NCBI RefSeq assembly: GCF_902459465.1
Contig: NC_047076.1
Location: forward strand, 2,617,488 to 2,681,487
Source of the DNA: Asterias rubens
Taxonomy: Eukaryota; Echinodermata; Asteroidea; Forcipulatida; Asteriidae
Length of the DNA stretch: 64,000 nt
Reading direction: 5' to 3'
A program made the translations under genes and the position numbers. This document shows, piece by piece, positions 1-11,188 of this stretch; the first letter of the stretch is position 1; every line of letters begins with the position of its first letter. Under the pieces are notes generated by a model. It was not told the DNA's origin and searched no databases. It was given only the letters and a program-made list of their open reading frames with translations.

Positions 1-1240
1 CCGATAATTTCACCTGGGCACCTCGGAGTCCCACTCTGCAGATGTGGAATACCATGGCTGCTTTCTTCAATTTGCTCACCGAGAGTTTTGAATCATCAAA
101 ATAACAATAAATCTATAGTTTTCCAAGCAAATAAGTTGTCATTTCTAACTTGTCCAGGCAGAAAGCCGACGAGTGCAGGGTAACTGTTAACAGCGCCCTC
201 AAGTGGTTTTATTTCGTTATGGCTATTTGTTTAGGGGTGTGACCTAATTAAAGGGGGGTGGGGCATTTCGATTTCGGACCCTAACAAATAATGTAGCACA
301 CATCTCAGCTTGTCAACAACCCAACTTCCAATCGGTGTTTGTGTTTTTGTTTTCCCCGAAAGAGTAAAGATAAAGAGCATTGTAAACAAGGTTTCAATTC
401 TGTTGGAAAAAAACCACCCAAAACCCCTAATAATATAGGCCACTACAACAATTCCCCCTCTAAAATAAACCAGATACAAATAATAAAGGAAAATGTCAAA
501 ATTAATCACTTGAAAAGTAATGTGCTTATTTTAAGAGTCTGTCATACATATAATTACTTTTTTTTCTTTTTTCTTTTTTAATTATGCTAAACATAATTTA
601 GTAGGAAATGGCAAGTATAGCTGTTTTAAATTCCAAAAGTGTGTACACCATCTTTTTTGTATATTTTTAAGGGTGACGTTTGAATGAAAATAAATTTGCA
701 GCTTTAAACTTTGCAATCTGGAAAAGAATACTTCAGAGAAATCCTAAATTGTTATTTCCCTGTTGTCATTTTTAAAGTTACATACCACGTGTGATAACAA
801 CTATAACGGCAAACCTTGAAGTTCATACACGGGAGTTGAATAAATAAATAAATCAGATAACAGGACAACATTATTGTATGCCTATGAAGCAAAAGGTTTT
901 GTCCCTAAGGGAAGGTGAGACAAAACATCATCCTGGAATGTGCCATAACTTTTCTTTTATAACTCTGACAGAGCATTTCGTTCGATGCCCCAGTCGGGTT
1001 TGCTGTTACCGCCAAAAGAAAGTGCATACAACTATACAAGTTGAACAAAATTATCATATCCTAACCCCACCATTTGTTAAAAAACAACTCAACTGTAAGG
1101 TGTCAAAATTCCTTTGACAAAAATGCTCTATTATTGAAACTATTTGTAAAGATAATTCGGTTTCAATTTCAGCGTGATGCATGAAGCCTCCGGTTTCAAT
1201 TAGTGAACAATACAAAGTGAACTAGAATCAATGGTCGATC
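1..1240. other. Intergenic DNA left of CREB
   Basis: AT-rich sequence with homopolymer runs (T-rich at 557-580). Apart from the doubtful exon at 14-55 I see no gene, RNA or recognisable repeat here. The open frames are short and have no homology I recognise. Confidence 0.4.
14..55 (-). CDS. Possible first coding exon of an unrecognised gene (partial)
   Basis: On the minus strand an ATG in a strong Kozak setting (GCCATGG) opens 14 codons, MVFHICRVGLRGAQ, and runs in phase into a good donor, CAG|GTGAAA, 13 bases from the window edge. The short peptide does not identify a family, and the rest of the gene would lie left of the window. If real, the gene is divergent from CREB, with its start about 1.6 kb from the CREB 5' exon. 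It could be chance, since 14 codons carry little statistical weight. Confidence 0.25.
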
Positions 1241-1340
1241 GTCATCATAAACTCATAATCATATTGATAGGTGATTTTCCTAAAAACTAGTTCCAGTTTT
1301 TCAGCCTGATCGCTAGACGACCAATCGAAATACGTCAAAA

Positions 1341-1348
1341 TGACGTCA
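1341..1348. promoter_or_regulatory. Full palindromic cAMP-response element (CRE) upstream of CREB
   Basis: The exact consensus TGACGTCA lies about 0.3-0.45 kb upstream of the probable CREB 5' UTR exon. Inverted CCAAT boxes (ATTGG) occur nearby, around 1369 and 1481. More TGACG/CGTCA half-sites lie at about 1734, 1776 and 1788, near or inside the first exon. CREB genes in other animals are known to be autoregulated through promoter CREs; that this one works the same way is inference. Confidence 0.5.
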
Positions 1349-1639
1349 GAGATCAATTCAATCGATCATTGGAAGATATAAATTGCCACGCGCTATGAAT
1401 ATTCATGAGGCATGCTATCAGTTTTCTTTTTATTTTGCTTACTTTGTGTATCATGAATGCATTTCTTTTACAGCCAAAACGATGAATTGGCCATTGCCCT
1501 GATTGGCAGGTATCTTCGTGAAAAAGCACGCGACATTTCAGAAGAAATGAGCGATTTAAAAAGAACTCATGAATATTCAGTGCAGTGATGCGGATGGATA
1601 ATGAATGCATGAAAAGGATTGTGGACCGATGATGATGAT

Positions 1640-1806
1640 GACGAAGTCAGAGTGGCGGCCATATGCTTTTGTTGTTTGCCCGCTGTGTGTCTGCTACTTT
1701 GGCTGTGTTGTGTGACGATACATCGCGTATTTTGACGTGTGTCTACGTAGCAGTCGGGGCGTCCATTCCGATCGCGTCACCGGTGTGACGAGAAATACGT
1801 AACCCG
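1640..1806 (+). other. CREB1: Probable CREB non-coding exon 1 (5' UTR)
   Basis: A CpG-richer stretch ends in a strong splice donor, CCG|GTAAGT, at 1806/1807. The first coding exon at 11155 begins with an acceptor and carries 34 bases of 5' UTR before its ATG, so at least one upstream non-coding exon is required, and this is the best candidate. The 5' boundary is a guess. Transcript data would settle it. Confidence 0.5.
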
Positions 1807-2957
1807 GTAAGTACTCGCTCATCTGATCGCTCATTCACCGGACTGGGTACCAAAACAACAAAGCGTGACTATCCACCAAGTCTTCCAGGGATCCATGCTT
1901 GTTATTTTGGCCCATTTCGTCCACTAATGGAGGGGGTTTCAGGCCGACATGGGACGGGTGTTCGAGAGAGTTCAGCCGATACGACTGGCCGTGGACGGGG
2001 TCTTGTCGTTGAAAATCGTGAGATCACGTTTTTGTCCAATTTCGAAATGTGTCATTGACTTTATTAGGGACTTTTTAGTTTGGCTTGATGTTGAGTTTGC
2101 TTTCCATGTTGATTATTGTAAACGTCAAATGTTTTATATTTTTCTTTACAATTTGCCTTCTGAAGTTGGGGTTTGTGTTTTGACTGATGTGAAAAAAATG
2201 CATCCTTTATTTATGACCTGAAATTTTGTATGGTTACTGCATAGGAATTTTTTGTTTGTTGTTTTGTTCCTGCCTGGCTTGGAGTTGGTTAGTTAGTTAG
2301 TTTAGTTGTAAAACCAAATACCTGCACCCCAGCCCACAGTCCACACTATCATCAGGCCCCTGGATCATTTCCAGTCTGAAAAGGGGGCATGGCCTTCAGA
2401 AGACTCTGCTTGGCATACCTTAAAATGACCAGAACATGGTTTTTGTGTCTTCTTCAAAAAAAGGCTAAATAAATTGCAAAATAATAATTATTAGGTTAGT
2501 AGATTACACATGGTGCGGGATGCGGTGGTCAACTGTAACAATGGTGCAGTGGATAATTTAAGGGGGACGCAACTTTTAATGGGGGGGGGGAGTTTAGCAC
2601 CATAAATTGTGACGTCCATTGTGACAATACGCTGGACTCCTTCTGCTCTGCTTCTTGGCTATACACCCAGCATTTTTCGAAATAGAAAACTATGTTTTTA
2701 CCCCATTTTTTTTGTCATTGACACTACAGTAGCTTATTTGTGGAGAGCACATTCACTCAAAAAGAGTTCATTTCCGTGAAACTTGTAACAAATTATGGAG
2801 CTGGCATTTGCTTGATAAACTCGTTGGCGTCCTGATGTTTACCGCAGCACATTATCAAGTGCGTTGACTTGCTGGAGCGGCCACATTACTTAAATTACTT
2901 TTTGGTGTTGTTCCAGCGCGCTGTTTTACGTCGCACAGCTTGTTGCTGATGTACGCT

Positions 2958-3069
2958 CCACTTTGGTGGCACTGTGACATGAGAACAGAATTCCGCATTG
3001 ACCAAAGACTGGTCCACTTTGGTGGCACTGTGACATGAGAACAGAATTCCGCATTGACCAAAGACTGGT
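2958..3069. repeat. Tandem duplication, 56 bp x 2
   Basis: Two adjacent, essentially identical 56-bp copies, each starting CCACTTTGGTGGCACTGTGA and containing an EcoRI-like GAATTC. They lie in CREB intron 1. The identity suggests a recent event. Confidence 0.9.
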
Positions 3070-3499
3070 CGCGCTTGCACATCCGCAAACATCATGGCAT
3101 TGACAATGTTATTGTTAATTGAGTGATTGCCAGCTCCGAAATTTGTAACAAAGTTTCACCAAAATGAACACGCTCATTTTCAAGGATCTCTACAATACAA
3201 GTGGTCGGTTAAGTGACAACTGGGGGAAAATCTTGGCATCAAAATGTGGGTATTGGCAAAGTATTGGCACTATTTTTGGGGCTAGGGAGGTGGCAGCCAC
3301 ATTTCTACACTGCGGAGAGCTCGAGGGAACACTTCGCAGAGGTTATAAGAAACTTTAAATTATATTTAACAATAATTGCAGCTGCTGCCTTGAACACTTT
3401 TTATGTGTTGGCTGCCACCATTTCATGCTGCCAATTATGCTTCCCTCTCCCACTAGCCCCGCCCCCCCCACTCCTTCAGTTGCAATAGTCACACATGAG

Positions 3500-4620
3500 T
3501 CAGCTTCATGTACGTCAGGTAGCTGATAGTGATAAGCCATGTACTGTTAGACACGTACCCTGGACACTTTGTACCTGTGCAAGGTACGAAGTGTACCTTT
3601 GCAAGGTCAGCCCTGATACTTCGGCTTTTAAGGGGCACAGCAGTTTTGCCTTGACTTTTTGTAAAAATTTAGGGCACCAAGGCAATTTTCAAAAATTTGG
3701 AAGGGCATCACGGCAATCATAAAAAGTTGCGAAGGGCACAACGGCAGTTTGAAAAAAAATAGTTGCCTGTAAAAAATAGTTCTTCCAATTTTTCCATTTT
3801 CTAACTGTTACCCAATGAAAAAAGAAAGCATTCATCTAATTCAACAAAATAAAGAACAACAACTTACAATACCTAATAAATAATTTGTGTTCATACGTAA
3901 TCCTACTACTATTGGTCATGCACGTTGTGTAGTTTTTCGTAGAGACATAAAATTCCCACGTAACTGCTCCATTTTGACACGATGTTGACAGAATAAATGC
4001 ATGCAGTGCGCGACGACTATGCTGTACATGATGGTACATCACATGTACCAAGCATGTGGAAAACCACTATCCCAGCATGCACAGACACGTCGAGTCTTTG
4101 TCTCAAGGCGTTTAGCGTTGGTTCGCGTAATTTTACCACTAGAGGGCGTTTAATCTCACGCTATCGCTTTGTTCCGAAACGCCCTCTAGCGTTCGATAAT
4201 TCGGGTATTTTTTTGTCGCACGCAAAGAACAACGACTAACGGGCCTGAAATCTGCTGTTGTGCCTTACGTGCGTGAAATTGGGGTATATTTCGTTGCGTG
4301 AAATTTACACAGACATCGGGACTTTTTGGCTTATTTTCGAACTTTGACAACGTTGAATATAATTTGTTTTCGGGAGGAAGGGTATGGCGGCAATGATGAG
4401 AAAAGGGCACGGCAATCATTGCCGTGAAAAATTGGGTTTTTGAAGGGCATTGCGGCAATCGGTAGGGGCAACGATAAGTATTGTTAAGGTTGAGGGTATG
4501 AAGTTACTCAGCTGATAGTCACTTCGTACCTCGCCCACGGTACAAAGTGACCAATTTGGGTTCGGTACCCAGTGTCCCAAGTACTAAGTGGCAAAGGTAC
4601 AAAGTGTCCGACATCCCACT
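3500..4620. repeat. Transposon-like element with repeated GGGCA..CGGCAAT motifs
   Basis: The edges are rough inverted repeats of CTTTGTACC/GGTACAAAG-type sequence (3568-3600 and 4525-4610). Inside, a motif of the form AGGGCA(N)CGGCAAT recurs several times at 3630-3760 and 4398-4465 on the same strand. At 4138-4193 a smaller palindrome pairs CTAGAGGGCGTTT with AAACGCCCTCTAG. There is no coding capacity. The family is not recognised. Confidence 0.45.
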
Positions 4621-4937
4621 AATGAAGCACTCAAACTCGTGTAACTGCCCCCCCCCCCAAGTTGCAAAAAACGGATAAACAATTAATATGCCCAAACGTT
4701 AAACTGTTCACAAACACAAATGGTGCACGAAAGGGTCAAGGGTTAGCTTTGCATTTGTCTAAGAGTGTAGGAATGTGTCTGTGATTCTGACTGAGAGATA
4801 ATTTCTCCTAAAATTTATGCTTTCAAGATTCGCTTTTGTAAATTGCTATTCACCGCTCTTATCATTCGGCACAGACTTGCGTCCGTGGGCGTCCTCAAAT
4901 TTTATTGGGGGCACACTCCTGGTGTGGTCGCCATCAC

Positions 4938-5190
4938 CAGGGCCCAATTTCATGGCTCTGCTTACTGCCGAATTCTGCGCTTACGATCGCGATTCCCCGC
5001 TTACGTGCAAGCGCGAATTTCTGCGCTAGCTTTGTAAGCATAGAATGCCTAGTAACGTGAAGTACGCACGCGCAGAAGCCCAAATTCGCCGCTAACCCGT
5101 GAAATACGATGGCCGTAAGCACAGAATTCCCTGCTTCCGTAAGCGCCGATTCTGTGCTTACGGTAAGCAGAGCCATGAAATTGGGCCCTG
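4938..5190. repeat. Family-C MITE (TIR CAGGGCCCAATTTCATGGCT)
   Basis: The 253-bp element is bounded by inverted repeats of about 27 bp: CAGGGCCCAATTTCATGGCT followed by CTGCTTAC on the left, and the complement on the right. Internal sub-palindromes are built on GTAAGC / GCTTAC and GAATTC. No transposase is encoded. A second copy is at 13739-13972. The same terminus appears in the last exon of the SLC22 gene at 51479-51505. Confidence 0.85.
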
Positions 5191-8100
5191 GTCTCTTTCA
5201 ATCGCTGTTCTTCTCAGCTCTCCTATGCTCACCTAGGCCTTGTAGAGGAATAATTGAAGAGAGATACACAAATAGAGCTTACAAGTTACAGCAAAACTCT
5301 ACTAATTTACTTCAGAACATAATTTTAAAGTCACCTGGAAGTGGTATTTTGTCAAAATAAAGCTTTTGTCGCTAAAATATGTGTTTTGATGAGTGGAATA
5401 TGAATAAACAACTAACTAAATTTTACATAAATTAGTTTCCATGTTATTTACAAATTGGAAAAAAAGCCCGACCCGAGAGGGCGCTGTTCGTGACGTCAAT
5501 CGAGGCGAGATGAATCGCATGCAGTGCCTACACAGCATAGTGACGCTTGGCGCAAGCTAAAAACATGCCCTCAAAGTTGAAACAATACCTGATTTTTTTC
5601 ACGTTAGGCAAATGCTCCTTTAGGTTCGTTACGTCTTTCAGGTACCTTCTTCGACTTCCCCACTAGCTGGACAAATTATTGGGATGGCGTCATGTTTTAG
5701 AAAAGAACTTTTCTCTTCATGTCAAAATGTGTAATGTATTCCGGATTCTCGAAGCACGACGGCTCGAAGTGTTTGCCGCATAGCACTGGAAAAGAGGTCG
5801 GACCGGACAACTTGGCAAACTGACACCATCTTTAGTTGTTTTGCTGCATCCAGCAGCAACACCTGGTTGACATTGCCGGAAAAATGCAAGAATTTTTTTT
5901 TTTCAAATGTACAAACTCACGTCCAGGACTTGAATGTACTTGCCTGTACCTATGTTCGATCGAGGCAAAGTCTTCCTCGATTGCCGTCACAAAAGGGGTA
6001 GGCGGAGTCACCCCCCACACAACTTTATTTGTTAAACATATAAATCGTCAAAAACAATTACTCAAAAAATTATTTTATTGTTCAGGAACATATACTCTAA
6101 TGTTTGAAGCAAAGAAAAATATCTATTTCCAGGTGCCTTTAAGGTAAAATTATGTTTATATTATGGTGTGGTCCTAAATATTGTTTCATGTACACATTCA
6201 CAGTATGAAGCATAAATGTTTTGTAACAAACTCACGGTTTATCGTTTGGACTGGAAAAACTTTAAAGCCCACAATGTACTTGCAAAAGAAATGTAAAATG
6301 TTGCAGGTTTATTGTACAATGTTGGATTACATTGAACTATATTTGTACTTACTGTACACAAATCTTTCACATGCAGGAAGTGTTTGACTGCACTGTGTGT
6401 GTGTGTGTGTGTTCAGGACGAGGAACTACTTTCTTGATGTTCAACAAAATTCTAGTTTAGATCTCTGTGCACACTGAGTACTTGGGCTCAACTCTGCACT
6501 GCATTGAAAAGCTTTTGAAACCCATTTTTATTGACGTTTGGACAAATTTAAAGTTCACATTCGGTGGCATTTCGAGCCTGAATGCCACCTTTTCAGTGCT
6601 TTTTGGAATAATCCTTTGCAGAAAAAGAAGCCTCTCTCCGGCAAGATCCATGCAATTCATACTTATAGATATCTGATATACCTTCTCCGGATATCCAATT
6701 GATGACTGTGTGAATGGCTCTTGTGTCCTTCTCCAACCGTCCCTTCACATAGTTAACCGATACCGTTGCATTGTTTGTGCTCTTAAATGGAAGATGTGTT
6801 TTTAAAAATATCTCTGTTTGCCTACAAATTGGTCGACAGAGTTTTCTGTAAAAGAATTGATTAAAAAGATCCTTTCCAGTTGGTTTGTGGATATAATGTA
6901 GGTTTGCTTTTCTTTTGCTGGCTCAAAAGTTTTAGTGAAGGGCTTTGAGAAGACTAGGTTTATAACTTTGTATTAAAAAACCTTAACTAAACAAGGAGAA
7001 TAAAAACAAGAAAAACATATAAACCCCCACCTCTCCTCTAACCTCCAAAAACATGTGTTCATTATGTAGTTGCTATATCTGACCTTTTGTTGTGCAGAGC
7101 AACTTTTAGCTTGCATTTAAAACATCATTAGTTGACATATTTTGCAAATTGGTCTTTCAAGTTTAGAAGGAAGATCAAACACTGAAGAAGCCATTTGTAT
7201 GTCCTCAATTATTTGCTGAAATTGTCATTAAATAGAAATATTTTAATTAGGGTCATTGCAACGAGCACTGTATATTCTTGGAATTGGAACTGCAACTGAT
7301 CTCCTGGGATTTCATGTAGCAATTTATAGACATTGTTAAATGTCATTATTATTATTCAGTTTACAAAAACACAGTAAACTTTCATTAAACGGGGGCGTCA
7401 TTGTAGAACATCCGTTGTAAATGATCACATTTTCTAAGTATTTACCAAAATAAGGCTCCAGAGACCAGACTACTTGTTGTTGTACACCACCCATCCATCT
7501 TTATAAACTGGATGTACGGTGTAGTTGAAGTTGTCACAGGCTCTATGCCTATTTTTGAGCTGGTTGGTTAATCATATCCAGTGTTGTAAAAAAAGACAGT
7601 AAAACTGCAAGTTGATTTTGTTACGATCTAAGTCAAACAGTGAGCTTCATGCGTAAAATCAGTACAGTGAGTGTAAAAGTTCTGAAATACAAATATTCAA
7701 AGTGAGTTTTAACATTATGAATGCAAACTTTGTGCAACTTGATTATAAGCCATTACTTACACCCCTCCCCCTCTCAAGTCTTTGTGAGACCCTCCAGTAT
7801 CCCAACAAATCCTCCACCCTATGCGTAAATCGGCCCTAGGGCTGTCAGTTTTAAATGTTTTACATAAACCATAATAATGATAAAGGTGTAACTCAGCACC
7901 CAAATGTTTTGTCTTAAAGAAGTTTGTTCTAATGATTGATAGCCCATTGTTATTCAGTGTAATGTCTGTGTGCAGTAGCATTACATACAATCCTTAAATG
8001 TCAAACAACTTCCTGAATCGGATTCTGGAAGAATTGAGGCCGTACAAGTTAAAGGTGACACTTCTTGTATAAGGACGAGTAACCCATTCTAACTAGGATG

Positions 8101-9483
8101 GGTTGAATGCGTCCTAACGAATTTGGATAGGCAATTTAACTCGTCCTTAGTCCTAAGATTAATCCAAAGTTAGGAAGAGTTTGGTGAAATCGACGGCTGG
8201 TAGGCCCATCATCAGTTTTGGTTTGAGTCAAAATTAATCCCACAAAGATAAAAAAATCAGTGTACATGAAACTGTGAGTTTGCAAATCGTAGTCCCTTGC
8301 ACTCTCCATCCGGCATTTCCCCTTTAAACAGGCAGGAAGGATACTTTGAAATTAGTCATTTCACGAAAAGTGTCACTCAGTGAAAAGTACTGAATGAGCA
8401 TACTGTATAATTTGTGAAAGTTCACAAGTCATCGTACCTTTTTTGTTCGCTACTTCTGCGTGATGAACAAAGTTGTCGGGGAAAGTATCGTTGTTAAATT
8501 ATTGGTCATGAATCATTTTTGTAAAAATATTCTGTCCAGGGTGGATGTAATAAACTTCGAGTACACGTTGATTGTTAGCGTCATGAAAAGACTGTTTTAA
8601 ATTAACATTCCCAGAGAAGTCTTTGTATAGATGAGTAAAGGTTAAAGGTATGGTAACATAGTTTCATTTGACATAAGTTCATGATGAAACGCACAGTGCA
8701 TCAGGGTTCAAATCAAATTGACTTCTTTGTTTTCTAATTTCTGTGGCAACTTTTGTATACTCTTTTTCGAAAGGTCAGCAAATCTCTTCAGCTCGAGTTA
8801 CACTTTCATGAAATTAAAACTCCATGAAACGGACAGAGCAAATTCACTTGGGTATTTTTTTTATTTTGATGTGTTAGTTGTAATATTCTACTCTATTTCT
8901 CTGACATTTTTACACAAAATAGTTCCAGTGAATTCCCAACACGTACATGTACTCTGTAACTTACAGACTTCTTTTTTTGTGTGTTAATGTATGAGTCTCG
9001 TTGACGTCATAACCTTCAGGGATTGCGTGCACATGCTCACAGGAAGTACTTATTAAACCCTCCCCGACTCCTGGAAACTTTACAAAATCCCTCGGCTCTC
9101 AAACTGCTAGGGTCAGTGAGAAAAGACGAGTGTGCGTTCGCTGGGTCCTTTTCCTCACGGACAATAATCCAATTATAAAACCAGTTCAAGGATATCTAGT
9201 GAAAGATCGGACAAATATTTATTTTTCGAATGAAATTTGCTGTTAATTAGTTGGAAGTCATACACACTAATGAGTGAAAATATCTGTTATTTTGCATCTT
9301 TCAAGATCCGAAAGGGTATACAGTCAAATTAGTTTAGAGATATTAAGGGAAAAATTGGACAACATTTTAAATTTTGTTCTTTCCATCAAAATTTATACAG
9401 AAATTAGTTGGAATCCATGCAAAAATATTGAGTGAAATATTCTGTTAAATTTAAAAACTTCAAAAACACTTGTGATGAGGAAT

Positions 9484-9838
9484 AAAAGGCAGTGGACACT
9501 ATTTGTAATTACTCAGAATAATTATTAGCATTAAGACCTTACTTGGTAACGAGTAGTGGGGAGCTGTTGAAAGTATAACACATTGTGAGAAATGACTCCC
9601 TCTGAAGTAATGTAGTTTTTGAGAAAGAATTAATTTTCAACGAATTTGATTTCTAGATTTCTGATTTGAGGTCTCAAAATCAAGCATCTGAACGCACATA
9701 ACTTCGTGTGACAAGGGTGTTTTTTTCTTTCATTCCTGTCATGCAACTTCAACGACTAATTGAGCTCAAATTTTCACAGGTTTGTTATTTTATGCATATA
9801 TTGTCTTTGACAATTACCAAAATGTCCAGTGTCTTTAA
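9484..9838 (-). repeat. Family-A MITE, copy 1 (TTAA-ended)
   Basis: About 355 bp. Starts AAAGGCAGTGGACACTAT and ends with the complement-like CCAGTGTCTTTAA. This is the family repeated most often in the window (A). Its TIR is about 30 bp, reading TTAAAGACACTGGACACTAT outward, with TTAA at the ends. Inserted in CREB intron 1. Confidence 0.8.
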
Positions 9839-10444
9839 GAAGGATAATTTCAATCCAGAAAATGTTAATTTTACAAAATCACAAAATAGTATACACTTGG
9901 GAAGTGTATTGGATTACCACCTGAAAATGTCAATTGTTTGCTCTTTCAACTTGTTGTGTAAGAAAATTATTGTTCAATGATTGTGCACCACAAGTTGAAT
10001 AGAATTAGAATTATTTATTCAGCCAACAAATTTGCAGTTAAGAAAGTCATTCAACACTATTAATATAGTCGTAAGGGATTATGCAACAATTGCTTTTCAT
10101 TGATTGTACTAAACATCTAATGAATTCAGCTCATTAGGCGCAGTGTGTGGTTTTGTTTTTGTTGATTGATTGTTGACAGACTGTTGAAGATTTAGTATTT
10201 TTGTACGTTTTAATCCCACATCTCCCCAAAAGATCCGTAAATTTAAATGTGAAAGAAATTGTTTAGCCCTTTATAATTTATAGTTTTGGTCCATTGGAAG
10301 GGTTTAGCTTTGGGACGAGGTTTCTAATGGTGAATTCAATCCCTTGGCAAAGTTGCTGACGGCAATTAAATCTAAAGGGCCAATTAGCATTATCTTTCAG
10401 CCGTGAATCTATTATTAGTGTAGGGGTAAACAGTTACACAACAA

Positions 10445-10781
10445 TTAAAGACACTGGACACTATTGGTAATTGTCAAAGACCAGTCTTCTCACTTGGTGT
10501 ATCTCAACATAAGCATAAAATAACAAGCTTGTTGAAAACACTCTTGTCACACAAAGTTGTGTGCTTTCAGATGCTTGATTTCAAAACCTTAAATTCTAAA
10601 TCTGAGGTCTCGAAATCAAATTTGTGGAAAATTACTTCTTTCTCGAAAACTACATTACTTCAGAGGGAGTCGTTTCTCACAATGTTTTATACTACCAACA
10701 TCTCCCCATTACTCATTACCAAGTACCATTTTTATGCTAAAAATTATTTGAGGAATTACCAATAGTGTCCACTGCCTTTAA
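10445..10781 (+). repeat. Family-A MITE, copy 2
   Basis: Runs TTAA to TTAA, about 337 bp. It has the complete set of family-A landmarks: CAAAGACCAGTCTTCTCAC near the left end, an inner palindrome around TGATTTC...GAAATCA, and ACTACATTACTTCAGAGGGA, then CCAATAGTGTCCACTGCC at the right. In CREB intron 1. Confidence 0.88.
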
Positions 10782-11188
10782 ATATGACATTACAGCCTAT
10801 ATATTACAATGAATGAACATCTTGTTTAAAGAACAAAATTACTAGGATATTTTAAAGAAAACCTAGTATTCAAATTAAACTAAGTTTATTCTTTTTCTGT
10901 CTTTTATATAATATGCATTACAATGTAGTTCTGTAATATTGTGGAAATGTTTTGTGGAAATAAATGTGAATTTAATTGAATTGAAATTTGATATGACCAT
11001 TTTAAACGAGGTCTGACTGGGAAATGTCCATCTTTTTAAACTGCAAGGATGCTTTAGAAGTAATGTTTAGAAAGTGAATTATCACTTCTCTGCCTGTATT
11101 TATTTCACGGGTTTATATTGTAACATTTTTTGTTTCCAATGTTGTTCTTTGCAGAATATATTTCTAGTTTAAGAAGTGGAACTAAACA

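Larger units (their letters stand above)
1807..11154 (+). other. CREB intron 1, about 9.3 kb, no coding exon seen
   Basis: A long AT-rich intron. It contains a 56-bp tandem duplication (2958-3069), a GGCAAT-rich element (about 3500-4620), a palindromic MITE (4938-5190), a short TG microsatellite near 6397, a degraded GGACTA-type element (about 8060-8200) and two family-A MITEs (9484-9838 and 10445-10781). The rest, especially 5.2-8.0 kb and 8.2-9.4 kb, holds nothing I recognise. Confidence 0.6.
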
